DNA from: Brevundimonas poindexterae
GTDB lineage: Bacteria > Pseudomonadota > Alphaproteobacteria > Caulobacterales > Caulobacteraceae
Reading direction: 5' to 3'
Length of the DNA: 64,000 nucleotides
NCBI RefSeq assembly: GCF_020524625.1
Contig: NZ_JAIVLL010000002.1
Coordinates: 558,001 to 622,000, forward strand
This document shows, in pieces, positions 29,917 to 39,035 of this stretch. Each line of letters opens with the position of its first letter. Within the stretch, counting starts at the first letter, position 1. A program made the position numbers and the translations under genes. Under the pieces are notes generated by a model. That model saw only the letters and a list, made by a program, of their open reading frames with translations. It ran no database searches and was not told the DNA's origin.

Positions 29917-30989
29917 CCGACCCGACCCTCGATCCCCAGTCCGCCTTTTCCGGTACGCGCGAGGTCGATCCCCGGCACGCGCTGGACGAGACCACCCTAA
30001 ACGCCTGGCTGGCCGAACACGTCGAGGGGTATCAGGGGCCGCTGACGCTCCGCCAATTCAAGGGCGGACAGTCGAACCCGACCTATGAGCTGACCACGCC
30101 CGGCCGGACCTATGTGCTGCGCCGCAAGCCGCCGGGCGTTCTGCTGCCCAGCGCCCATGCGGTCGATCGGGAATTCCGGGTGATCTCGGCCCTGCATGCC
30201 CAGGGCTTCCCCGTCGCCCGGCCCTATATTCTGTGTACGGACGATAGCGTCATCGGTTCGATGTTCTATGTGATGGACAAGGTCGAGGGCCGGGTCTTCT
30301 GGGACCTGAAACTGCCCGATCTGTCGCCAGCCGAACGGCGCGCCATCTATGAGGCCCAGACCGATACACTGGCGGCCCTGCACCGGTTCGATCCGGATGC
30401 GATCGGCCTGTCGGACTATGGCAAGCCCGGAAACTATTTCGCCCGTCAGGTGGGCCGCTGGACCAAACAGTATCAGGCGTCCGAGATCGACACGATCGAG
30501 GCCATGGACCGGCTGATCGCCTTCCTGCCCGAGAGCCTGCCGCCGGACGGGCCGACGCGGATCGTGCACGGCGACTTTCGCCTCGACAATATGATCCTGG
30601 CGCCTGAACGGGCCGAGGTCCGGGCCGTGCTGGACTGGGAGCTGTCGACGCTGGGCGATCCGATGGCGGACTTTTCCTATCTGCTGATCGCCTGGGTGAT
30701 TCCGGCAACCCTGAGGAACGGCCTGGCCGGGGCAGATCTGGAGGCGCTGGGCATTCCGTCGGTCGAGGAGACGGTCGCACGCTATGCCGAGAAGACCGGA
30801 ACGGCGGGGCCCGCCAATCTCGACTGGCTGTTCGCCTATAATCTGTTCCGGCTGGCCGCCATCTGTCAGGGGATCGCCGGGCGGGTGCGCGACGGCACCG
30901 CCGCCAGCAGCCACGCCCGGACCATGGCCGCCCAGGTCGGGCCGCTGTCGGACGCAGCCTGGAGCTTTGCCAAAAAGGCCGGCGCCTGA
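29913..30989 (+). CDS. APH-family phosphotransferase (ACAD10-N-like kinase)
   Basis: A 358-residue protein of the aminoglycoside-phosphotransferase/kinase fold. LRRKPPGVLLPSAHAVDREFRVISAL contains the ATP-binding lysine and glutamate, IVHGDFRLDNMIL is the catalytic loop (Asp and Asn), and VLDWELSTLGDPMADF the metal-binding motif. This subgroup is related to the N-terminal kinase domain of ACAD10/11 proteins, which are linked to hydroxyacyl-CoA catabolism; it is unlikely to confer drug resistance. Coupling to glpK (ATGA overlap) suggests a shared metabolic setting, but the substrate is unknown. Confidence 0.87.
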
Positions 30990-30992
30990 CGC

Positions 30993-32750
30993 CTAGCTGG
31001 GCGTGCCCACGAGGGTGAAGGCCGCCCAATAGGCCGGGTGCTGCCAGCGGCGTTCGGCGCGCACCTCGCGCATGGCGCCCTGCAGGGCCACGGCCCGGTT
31101 GCCGGGCGTGCGGTCGAGGCCCGCAAAGGTGCCGGTGATGAGGGCGGTCGTGGCCTGGTCCGACACTTCCCAGTGCGAGACGAGGATGGAGCGGGCCCCG
31201 GCGTAGAAGAAGGCCCGGGCCAGACCCGACAGCCCCTCCCCCCCCGGCCGGCCGTCGGAGGCCGCCGTATTGCAGGCCGACAGCACCACGAAGTCGGCGT
31301 TGAGGCGCAGACCGGCCGCTTCCGACGCGGTCAGATAGCCGTCGTCCTCGGCGGTCGCCAGTTCGGGCGGGGTGAGCACCAGACCGGGTTCGGCGAAACT
31401 GGCCCCCGCCATCAGTCCGTGGGTCGAGAAGACGACGAAGCGCGCCTCGGACAACAGATCGGTGTCGGTCTTGCGGACGGCGGTCTCGGTGGCCGCCGCC
31501 CCGATCCGCACGACGCCCTTGGGATAGATGCGGCCCAGCGCCATCAGCTCGGCCCGGGCGCCGGGCAGGTCCGGCAGGGCGCGCAGTTTCTCGACATCGG
31601 CCAGCTGGCCCTCGCCCAGTATGCCGTCGGCATCGGGTGCGCCGCGCGCGGCGGGCTCTGGCGTACCCGTCAGGACCGGGGCCCCGAAGGCCACGAGCGG
31701 CAGGCGATCGCCCGTCAGCACGGCCCGGCGGCCGTCCCCGCCGGTGAGACGGGCCGGGCACCCCGGATGGCGGTCCTCGTCCGCGGCCAGATGACAGCGC
31801 AGGGCCTTGAGGCTGGACACAGACGGCAGGGTCGCCAGCGCATAACGGTCGATCAACCATTCGGTCGTGGCGAGGGCCTCGGGGGCCGTGTCCTCGCCCA
31901 CCGGTGGGGCGGTCACGAGGGCCGCGAGCGGGAGGGTGGTCAAAGGTCCGCTGACCACAGTGATCAGGGTGGAATGGCCGGCGAAGATGCCCTCGACCGG
32001 CTGGATCAGGGATGTGTAGAGGCGGTAGGCCTCGGCCCGGTCATAGGCGCGGACCGGGCGACCGGCGAACAGGGCGGGGTCGAGCGTCGGGTCGTTGCGC
32101 GCGCCCGCCGTGGTCAGCGAGGCCCGCAGGCGGTCGACCGAGGCGGCCAGCGCCGCCTCGCCCAGATCGGCGGCGCGCGCCCATTCGATCCGGTCCGAGG
32201 TGATGCCCCAGACATAGGTCGCCTCCGGATTGACGAACACCAGCAAGAGGGCCTCGTCCGGATTGAGCAGGGCCTGGGTCTCGGTGACGCTCAGCGCGCG
32301 CGGGCTGGTCAGCTCGGCAAAGGCGGGAAAGGACTCCTGGATTTCGGCGTCGACCTCGCCCAGCTCGGCAAGCGTCTGTTCATAGCTGCGGCTGAGGATC
32401 CGGCGGCGCTCGCGGGCCGAGGGTGTGTCCTGGGCGTAGAGGCCCTCGACCTCACGCTCCAGCGCGTCGCGGCGCTGGATCAGCCGCTCGCGCCGCTCGG
32501 CCAGCTGCCCCAGGGCATCGTCGCCCTCGGCGAAGCGGGCCGAGACCTTGGCGAGGGCGTCGGCGGCATCGGACACAATGGCCCACTGGGCCGCTTCGAA
32601 CGCCTCGGCACGCAGGGATTCGGGTGTGTCGGGATCCTGTCCGGACCCGGCGCGCGCCAGCGCCCCCCCGGCCAGGGCCAGACCGAGCAGGATGAGCAGG
32701 CCCAGCCTCCAGGCCCCGATCCTCATGCCGCGCTCTGCCCCTGCCCCCAT
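30993..32750 (-). CDS. Exported CHAT-domain protein (caspase-like peptidase fold)
   Basis: A 585-residue protein with an N-terminal hydrophobic signal or anchor (GLLILLGLALAGGALA), a helical and coiled-coil region at about 60-160 (AERRERLIQRRDALEREVEGLYAQ), and a C-terminal CHAT domain of the caspase clan. The expected catalytic pair is H444 in FSTHGLMAG and C493 in LSACNTAASDGRPGG; LARAFFYAGARSILVSHWEVSD follows as usual for CHAT. Long N-terminal TPR arrays seen in other bacterial CHAT proteins are absent. The start ATG at 32750 has GAGG five bases upstream. It is 7 bases after the small exported gene, an evident operon. Role unknown; a periplasmic peptidase is inferred. Confidence 0.88.
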   Translation of the reverse strand: MGAGAERGMRIGAWRLGLLILLGLALAGGALARAGSGQDPDTPESLRAEAFEAAQWAIVSDAADALAKVSARFAEGDDALGQLAERRERLIQRRDALEREVEGLYAQDTPSARERRRILSRSYEQTLAELGEVDAEIQESFPAFAELTSPRALSVTETQALLNPDEALLLVFVNPEATYVWGITSDRIEWARAADLGEAALAASVDRLRASLTTAGARNDPTLDPALFAGRPVRAYDRAEAYRLYTSLIQPVEGIFAGHSTLITVVSGPLTTLPLAALVTAPPVGEDTAPEALATTEWLIDRYALATLPSVSSLKALRCHLAADEDRHPGCPARLTGGDGRRAVLTGDRLPLVAFGAPVLTGTPEPAARGAPDADGILGEGQLADVEKLRALPDLPGARAELMALGRIYPKGVVRIGAAATETAVRKTDTDLLSEARFVVFSTHGLMAGASFAEPGLVLTPPELATAEDDGYLTASEAAGLRLNADFVVLSACNTAASDGRPGGEGLSGLARAFFYAGARSILVSHWEVSDQATTALITGTFAGLDRTPGNRAVALQGAMREVRAERRWQHPAYWAAFTLVGTPS

Positions 32751-32757
32751 GCCGTCC

Positions 32758-33441
32758 TCAGTTGCTGAGGATCTGGACCTTGGTCCAGATCGCGCCCCGA
32801 TTCACCACGCTGACCCGCACCTTGCCCGCCAGCTGCGGCATCAGGGTGCAGACGGGATAGTGGTCGCCGAACCCGTCCTGGCACAACAGCCGGCCCTCGG
32901 CGTCGCGCACGATCAGGTCGATATTGGTGTCGCCGTCGCCGATGGCGGCGATGCGGAGGATTTCGCCGCCGCGCGCATCGACGTCAAAGCCGAAGGTCTC
33001 GCGTGCCCGCACGTCCTTGACGGTGGCGATCGGGCCGCGACCGAAGGGCGACGACACCACCCCGCGGGTGACCTGTCCGCGCAGCTGTTCGATGGCCGCC
33101 AGATAGGCGGGCTGGCCGGCCGCCATTTCCTCGGCCTCGGTCAGCAGGCTGTCGAAGGTCAGGAAGGGCAGCTGGTCGCCCTGGTTGCGCAGGGGCACCT
33201 CGCCGACGATCCGGGCCGCCATGATCAGGGCACCGGGGTCCTGATGCGCGCGGCCCCAGTCGGCCAGACCCGCCGCCGTCACCAGTTGCGACACACCGGC
33301 GGCCTCGGGCGAGGGCACCATGGGCGCAGGGTCCTGGGCGCGGCCCAGACCGGCGCAGGCCATGACCGTCAGGGCCGCGACGAGCGCCAGCAGCCCCGTG
33401 CGGAGCGGGCCGGTTGCGATCCTGTATGCGTGGCTGCCCAT
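32758..33441 (-). CDS. Exported protein with PPC-like C-terminal domain, CHAT partner
   Basis: A 227-residue protein from the ATG at 33441, with a signal peptide (TGLLALVAALTVMACAGLGRAQ; a lipobox-like MAC is also present). The middle is helical (LLTEAEEMAAGQPAYLAAIEQLRGQV). From about 150 the sequence VRARETFGFDVDARGGEILRIAAIGDGDTNIDLIVRDAEGRLLCQD resembles bacterial pre-peptidase C-terminal (PPC) beta-sandwich domains. Two cysteines in that domain could pair. It precedes the CHAT gene by 7 bases and is most likely a binding partner or substrate of the CHAT protein (inference). Confidence 0.78.
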   Translation of the reverse strand: MGSHAYRIATGPLRTGLLALVAALTVMACAGLGRAQDPAPMVPSPEAAGVSQLVTAAGLADWGRAHQDPGALIMAARIVGEVPLRNQGDQLPFLTFDSLLTEAEEMAAGQPAYLAAIEQLRGQVTRGVVSSPFGRGPIATVKDVRARETFGFDVDARGGEILRIAAIGDGDTNIDLIVRDAEGRLLCQDGFGDHYPVCTLMPQLAGKVRVSVVNRGAIWTKVQILSN

Positions 33442-33556
33442 GCGTTCGTTTCCCCATGCCGTGCGCGCCAGGGTGCGCGTCGCGACAGTCTGCCCGCCCC
33501 CGGGCAACCGGAATACTGACCGAATGTGATGGCGTCCGCAAAGGGGCTTTCGCCGT

Positions 33557-34312
33557 TCAGCGAACCGCGGCCCCCAGAATGTGGCGATCGTCGCGCGACT
33601 GGATCAGCACCGCCACCCGGTCGCCGGCCTCGATCCCGTCGGGCAGGGACAGCAGGATCGGGCGTCCCGTCCATTCGCCGATCGGCTGGATCGAACGGAC
33701 CACATTGGTGTGCCGGACAACCCGGCCGCGGTTGTCGCCGCTCTCGACCCGGACCAGCACCGGGCCGGGCGTATAAACCACCGCCAGCACATCGGCCCCG
33801 CCGTCCTCGACCCGGCCCGAGCCGATACCGACCCGGTCGCCGGAGGTGCGGAACTCGATATCCGGCGCCCACAGCCGGCGGGCGGATTCCTCATTCACCG
33901 CGACGCCGAGGCTGTCCTCGTCGCGCGGCGCCACGGTGCGATAGCCGTCGAGGATGACCTGGGGCGTGGAGACGGCGCGCAGGCGCAGGGCCTGGCGATA
34001 GGCCTGCTGGCGCTCGCTGAACTCGGGGCGGGCCAGGGTGTCGGTCCAGCCGGTGTAGTCCCAGTAGTCGACCGGATAGGTCAGGACGATCACGCCGGGG
34101 CGGTCGACCAAAGTCTCGACCCGCTGGTTGGCTTCGGGACAGCCGCCGCAGCCCTGGGCGGTGAACAGCTCGACCACCACCGGGGCCTCGCGGACCGCCA
34201 CATCGGCGCGGGCGACGCGGCGCACGGACTGGGCCGAGGTCGCAACTGCCCCGAACAGGCAGGCGCCAGCGGCCCCCGCGATCACCAGACGTGTCCAGCC
34301 CCGAACTCCCAT
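33557..34312 (-). CDS. DUF1223 exported thioredoxin-like protein
   Basis: A 251-residue protein with a signal peptide (LVIAGAAGACLFGAVATSAQ). VVVELFTAQGCGGCPEANQRVETL carries the CxxC motif of the DUF1223 family, which has a thioredoxin-like fold; YPVDYWDYTGWTDTLARPEFSERQQAY and STPQVILDG are further family landmarks. The C-terminal half is a beta-rich domain. A periplasmic thiol role is plausible but unproven. The ATG at 34312 is used because it starts the signal peptide. It lies 116 bases upstream of the PPC/CHAT pair on the same strand, so it may be co-expressed. Confidence 0.87.
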   Translation of the reverse strand: MGVRGWTRLVIAGAAGACLFGAVATSAQSVRRVARADVAVREAPVVVELFTAQGCGGCPEANQRVETLVDRPGVIVLTYPVDYWDYTGWTDTLARPEFSERQQAYRQALRLRAVSTPQVILDGYRTVAPRDEDSLGVAVNEESARRLWAPDIEFRTSGDRVGIGSGRVEDGGADVLAVVYTPGPVLVRVESGDNRGRVVRHTNVVRSIQPIGEWTGRPILLSLPDGIEAGDRVAVLIQSRDDRHILGAAVR

Positions 34313-34383
34313 GGGTCCGACTCCTAGCCGCTCCGGCGTATTCGCGCCCCTCATTTTCGCGTGAGGGGCGCGTGAAGCCGCCG

Positions 34384-36627
34384 TCAGTCCATCAGCTGCT
34401 GAGCCAGATAGACATAGTGCCGGGCCCAGCGCCGGGCGTTGGCGACCGGATCGGCATCATTCGAATGGCCGCCGGCGGTGTCCTCGAAATAGAGGTGGTC
34501 GTGGCCTTGCGCCTCCAGCCGGGCCGCGAATTTGCGGGCGTGGCCGGGGTGGACGCGGTCGTCGCGCGTGTTGGTGGTGATGTAGACGCGCGGATAGTCG
34601 ACCTCGGGGCTCAGCCGCTGATAGGCCGAGTAGTCCGCGATCCAGGCCGCTTCCTCGGGAATGCGGGGGTCGCCGTACTCGCCGATCCACGAGGCCCCGG
34701 CGGGTAGTTCGTGATAGCGCAGCATGTCGATCAGCGGGCTTTCGATCACGGCCGCATTGAACAGCTCCGGATGCTGGGTGATCGAGACCGAGGTCAATAC
34801 CCCGCCGTTCGACCGGCCATAGATGCCCAGATGCCGGGGCGAGGTGATGCCGCGCGCGATCAGGTCCTCGGCCACGGCGGCGAAGTCATCAAAGGCGCGC
34901 TGGCGGTTTTCATTGAGGGCCGCCTGGTGCCAGCCCGGGCCGAACTCGCCCCCGCCGCGGATATTGGCCTGGACGAAGACGCCGCCATTCTCGAGCCACA
35001 GCTTGCCCATCTCGGGCTTGTAGGCAGGCGGGAAGCTGATCTGGAACCCGCCATAGCCGAACAGGATGGTGGGCGCCGTGCCGTCCAGCGCGAGGTCGCG
35101 CGGCATGACGACGAAATAGGGGATCTTCGTCCCGTCGGTCGAGGTGGCCTCATACTGCCGGACCACATGGGTCGAGGCATCGAACTTGGGCGGCGCGGAG
35201 CGGAGGGGCACGATCGCATTGGGCGAGGTAGCCACGTCCGTCTGGTGCCGCTCCACCAGGAAGTCGACATCCAGCAGACCGATCATTGGCGGCGTCAGGA
35301 AGCCTTGGGACGAAACGAACAGTTCCTGGCGACCCTTGGACGAGTCTCCCAAGCCGATGGCGCTGTTGGGTGAGACTGAAACCTGTCTTTCCGCCCAGCC
35401 GAATTCGCCCGTGTTCTTGAAGAGGGAAAGACGACCGCTGACGTTGTCATTGATCGAAATGGCGACGCGGTCACCAAAGACCGCGACGTCGCTGATCGAC
35501 TGCCGGGGACCGGGCTGAAAGATCAGCCGCTCCTGATTGCTAATGGTGACCTGGTCTCTCTCGCGGAGATCGGCCATGGGAAAAGACAAGAGTGAACCGG
35601 CCGCATATTCTATGCCACCCGGCGACCATGCCTGTTCCGGGGAGAATATCAGCAGGTCGCCCATAGTGCCGTACACGGCGACACGCTCAGGCAGCTTCAG
35701 TCTTTGCACCTGCCCGTTCCGCCATTCCGATGTCTCGCTGCGGAAGGTGTCGAGCGGTCGGTTAAACAGCACGGCCTCGATCCGCCCTTCTGCGTCGCGG
35801 AAGACCGAGGCGCTGACCCCATAGCCACCGTCACCGGCCTCGCCGCGATAGACCTCGGTCGCCTGGGCGAGGGTCTGGCCGCGCTTCAGCGACTTGACGA
35901 TATAGGGATAGCCCGACTCGGTCAGGGTGCCGGGTCCGAAGTCGGTGGCGACCAGCAGGGTGTCGGCGTCCAGCCAGCTGATGCGGTGTTTGCCCTCGGG
36001 CAGGACGAAGCCGCCCTCGACGAACGTCTTGGTCGTCAGGTCGAACTCGCGGACCACGACGGCGTCCTTGCCGCCGTCGGACAGATTGACGAGGCAGCGG
36101 GTCTCGGCGGGCGGCAGGCAGCTGGCCCCCTTGAACACCCAGTCCTTGCCCTCGGCGCGGGCGAGGGCGTCGATGTCGAGCAGGGTCTCCCACTGCGTGT
36201 CGCCGGACGCATAGGACTCCAGCGTCGTGCGGCGCCAGATGCCCTTCGGATTAGTGGCGTCCTGCCAGAAATTGCCGATGCCGTCGCCGAGGAAGGACGG
36301 GGCAGGAATCCGGTCGGTAGCCGTCAGGATCGCCTCGGCCTGCTGGCGGAAGGGCTCATAGCGGGGGTCGCCCTCCAGCGTCGCCAGCGCGCGTTCGTTC
36401 TCGCGGGCGACGAAGGCCATGGCCTCGGCCCCATCCACCTGTTCCAGCGCCAGATGATCGTCGGCGGCCGCCACGCCCTCGGGCGAGAGGTTCGAAGGGA
36501 AGCCGGGCATGGAGGCCTGCGAGACCGGGACGGCGGTGTCCGCGGGGTCCTGGACGCCCGGCATGCCGGCGCAGGCAGACAGCATCAGGGCCGGAACGGC
36601 CACGGACAGAATCAGGCGACGCATCAT
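34384..36627 (-). CDS. Prolyl oligopeptidase family (S9) serine peptidase, lipoprotein
   Basis: A 747-residue peptidase. The start ATG (36627) has GGAG six bases upstream and opens a lipoprotein signal with lipobox LSAC (MRRLILSVAVPALMLSACAG). An N-terminal beta-propeller (about 50-450) is followed by the alpha/beta-hydrolase domain with S606 in YGRSNGGVL, an Asp in NTRDDRVHPGH and H721 in AGGHSND. S9A enzymes cut short proline-containing peptides; the lipid anchor suggests an envelope location. It is paralogous to the next gene upstream, the two separated by a palindromic repeat. Codon use and bases around 35300-35700 are somewhat less GC-rich than neighbours. Confidence 0.92.
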   Translation of the reverse strand: MMRRLILSVAVPALMLSACAGMPGVQDPADTAVPVSQASMPGFPSNLSPEGVAAADDHLALEQVDGAEAMAFVARENERALATLEGDPRYEPFRQQAEAILTATDRIPAPSFLGDGIGNFWQDATNPKGIWRRTTLESYASGDTQWETLLDIDALARAEGKDWVFKGASCLPPAETRCLVNLSDGGKDAVVVREFDLTTKTFVEGGFVLPEGKHRISWLDADTLLVATDFGPGTLTESGYPYIVKSLKRGQTLAQATEVYRGEAGDGGYGVSASVFRDAEGRIEAVLFNRPLDTFRSETSEWRNGQVQRLKLPERVAVYGTMGDLLIFSPEQAWSPGGIEYAAGSLLSFPMADLRERDQVTISNQERLIFQPGPRQSISDVAVFGDRVAISINDNVSGRLSLFKNTGEFGWAERQVSVSPNSAIGLGDSSKGRQELFVSSQGFLTPPMIGLLDVDFLVERHQTDVATSPNAIVPLRSAPPKFDASTHVVRQYEATSTDGTKIPYFVVMPRDLALDGTAPTILFGYGGFQISFPPAYKPEMGKLWLENGGVFVQANIRGGGEFGPGWHQAALNENRQRAFDDFAAVAEDLIARGITSPRHLGIYGRSNGGVLTSVSITQHPELFNAAVIESPLIDMLRYHELPAGASWIGEYGDPRIPEEAAWIADYSAYQRLSPEVDYPRVYITTNTRDDRVHPGHARKFAARLEAQGHDHLYFEDTAGGHSNDADPVANARRWARHYVYLAQQLMD

Positions 36628-36644
36628 GCAAACTCCATCTTGGT

Positions 36645-36783
36645 GATCCTCCCCCGCCTCGCGGGGGAGGGGGACCGCCTTCTGGCGGTGGAGGGGGCGG
36701 AGCCGGACGGTGCGCTTGAAGTCGCCCCCTCCACCCCTTCGGGGTCCCCCTCCCCCGTTTCGCAAGCTTCACGGGGGAGGATC
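36645..36783. repeat. Palindromic intergenic repeat, family A copy 1
   Basis: A 139-base element with perfect 12-base ends GATCCTCCCCCG (36645-36656) and CGGGGGAGGATC (36772-36783). Inner inverted segments GGTGGAGGGGGCG and CGCCCCCTCCACC make it a long imperfect palindrome with small terminal hairpins. A second member of the same design occurs at 61675-61828. It fills the gap between the two S9 peptidase genes and may stabilise or separate their transcripts. Confidence 0.85.
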
Positions 36784-36789
36784 GGGTTT

Positions 36790-38937
36790 TCAGTCCATCA
36801 GGCGGCGGGTCAGATAGGTGTATTCCAGCGCCAGACGCCGGGCGGTCTCGCGCAGATTGGCGCCGGCGGCGTGGCCCCCGTCGGTGTTCTCATAGAAGAG
36901 GACGTCATAGCCCAGCTCTTCCATGCGGGCGGCGGCCTTCCTCGCATGGCCGGGGTGGACGCGGTCGTCCTTGGTCGAGGTGTGGATGAAGACCTCGGGA
37001 TAGGGCTGGCCCGCGCGCAGGTTCTGGTAGGGCGAATAGGCCGCGATCCATTCGCGCTCTTCGGGGATGTCCGGATTGCCGTATTCAGCGATCCAGCTGG
37101 CCCCGGCCAACAGCTTGTGGAAGCGCAGCATGTCGAACAGGGGCACCTGGATGACCGCAGCGTTGATCAGGTCCGGGCGCTGGGTCAGCATCGCCCCCAT
37201 GAACAGGCCGCCCTGGCTGCCGCCCATGATGCCGAGGTGCGGCTGGCTGGTGATCCCGCGGTCGATCAGGTCGAGCGCCACGGCCTGGAAGTCCTCATGC
37301 GCGCGCTGGCGGTTCACGCCCTGGGCCGACTGGTGCCAGGTGGGGCCGAACTCGCCGCCGCCGCGGGTGTTGGCGACGACATAGACGCCACCGCGCTCCA
37401 GCCACAGCTTGCCGACCGTGGCCGAATAGCCGGGCAGCATCGACACCTGGAAGCCGCCATAGCCGTACAGCAGGGTCGGGTTGGAGCCGTCCATCGGCAT
37501 GTCCGACCGGCCCACGACGAAATAGGGGATACGGGTCCCGTCGGCCGACACCGCCTCGAACTGGCGGACTTCCAGGCCGTCGGCATTGAACTTGGCCGGC
37601 AGGGACTTGATCACCTCGCCCTCGCCGGTCGCGGCGTCGAACAGCCACAGGGACTGCGGGTTCAGATAGCCGGCGACGCTGACGAACACCCGGTCGTCCA
37701 TGTCCGACGCCGAGCCGACGCCGACGGTGACGTTCTCGGGCAGGTCCAGCCGCGTGCGGCTCCAGTCCGAGGGGTCATAGACATAGACGGCGCCCCGGAC
37801 ATTTTCGAACAGGGCGACGACCAGACGGTTGCGGGTGGCGGTGATGCCCTCGATCGACTCGCGCGGGCCGGGGCGGATGACCAGATGGGCCTCGACCGTC
37901 GGATCAGCCAGCCAGGCAGCAAGGTCGTACGCCAGCACGTCGCCGGTCCTGAACTCTTGCCCGGACGGGGCGGCCCAGTCCTGATCCGTGGTCACGATCA
38001 GCTGGCCATCGACCAGGGCTGTGATGCCCCCCTTGAGCGGCAGGGGCAGCTGACGCGTCGTGCCGTCCGCGTTCAGCAGCCAGGTCTCGCTCTCATAGAA
38101 GTTGATACCGCGGTTGAGCAGCACGGCCTGCACCACGCCATCGGAATCGCGCAGGGTGAAGCCGCTGACCGAGACGTCGGTCTGCCGGCCCTCGAACACC
38201 ACGGGGGCGTCCTCGATCGACTGGCCGCGCGTCAGCAGGCGCACGGTGCGCGGATAGCCGGAATCAGTCAGGGAGCCTTCGCCGAAGTCGCGCGAGACCA
38301 GGAGGGTGTCGGCGTCGATCCACGATACCCCGCCCTTGGATTCCGGCAGGGTGATGCCGCCCTCGATGAACTGGCCGGTCTCGCGGTCGAACTCGCGCAC
38401 GGTGACGGCGTCCTTGCCGCCGTCCGAAAGATTGACCAGGCACAGCCGGCCCTCGGGCGGCAGGCAGCTGGCGCCCTTGTAGACCCAGTTGGCACCTTCG
38501 GCGGCGGCCAGGGCGTCGAAGTCGAGAACCGTTTCCCACTGCGGATCGTCGGTGGCGTAGCTGTCGACCGTGGTGGTGCGCCAGATGCCGCGCACATGGT
38601 CGGCGTCCTGCCAGAAATTGTCGATCATCTCGACGCCGCCCGCGCGGCGGAAGCCCGGCGAGGGGATGCGGTCGCGCGCCTCCAGCAACGCCAGCGCCTG
38701 ATCGTGCAGCCCCTGATAGCGCGGGTCCCCCGTCAGAATGCCCAGCGAACGGGCATTCTGTTCCTCGACCCAGGCCATGGCGCGCTCGCCGTCGACCTCT
38801 TCCAGCCAGAGGTAGGGATCGTCGGCGTCGGCGGGTGCGGTCATGGTCGGGTCGGAAGCGCTCTGGGCAAAAACGGGGGCTGCCACCAGCGACAGCGGCA
38901 GGGTCAGGGCGAGGGCGGTCAGGGTGCGACGAAGCAT
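36790..38937 (-). CDS. Prolyl oligopeptidase family (S9) serine peptidase, exported
   Basis: A 715-residue peptidase with a cleavable signal peptide (MLRRTLTALALTLPLSLVAAPVFAQ), a beta-propeller opening with DDPYLWLEEVDGERAMAWVEEQN, and a catalytic domain with S574 in MGGSQGGLF, Asp in TKDDRVHPGH and H689 in DGGHAAG. It shares the same domain order and many stretches with the downstream gene (LPPEGRLCLVNLSDGGKDAV versus LPPAETRCLVNLSDGGKDAV), so the pair arose by duplication. A periplasmic peptide-degrading role is expected. Confidence 0.93.
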   Translation of the reverse strand: MLRRTLTALALTLPLSLVAAPVFAQSASDPTMTAPADADDPYLWLEEVDGERAMAWVEEQNARSLGILTGDPRYQGLHDQALALLEARDRIPSPGFRRAGGVEMIDNFWQDADHVRGIWRTTTVDSYATDDPQWETVLDFDALAAAEGANWVYKGASCLPPEGRLCLVNLSDGGKDAVTVREFDRETGQFIEGGITLPESKGGVSWIDADTLLVSRDFGEGSLTDSGYPRTVRLLTRGQSIEDAPVVFEGRQTDVSVSGFTLRDSDGVVQAVLLNRGINFYESETWLLNADGTTRQLPLPLKGGITALVDGQLIVTTDQDWAAPSGQEFRTGDVLAYDLAAWLADPTVEAHLVIRPGPRESIEGITATRNRLVVALFENVRGAVYVYDPSDWSRTRLDLPENVTVGVGSASDMDDRVFVSVAGYLNPQSLWLFDAATGEGEVIKSLPAKFNADGLEVRQFEAVSADGTRIPYFVVGRSDMPMDGSNPTLLYGYGGFQVSMLPGYSATVGKLWLERGGVYVVANTRGGGEFGPTWHQSAQGVNRQRAHEDFQAVALDLIDRGITSQPHLGIMGGSQGGLFMGAMLTQRPDLINAAVIQVPLFDMLRFHKLLAGASWIAEYGNPDIPEEREWIAAYSPYQNLRAGQPYPEVFIHTSTKDDRVHPGHARKAAARMEELGYDVLFYENTDGGHAAGANLRETARRLALEYTYLTRRLMD

Positions 38938-39035
38938 GGACGGGGTCTCCGGGCGAGGGTGGGGCACCTTACCCGGGCGAGGGGCGACGACAAGCCATGG
39001 CCCCGTTCATTACGGTTTCGTCATCCGTTGCCGGT

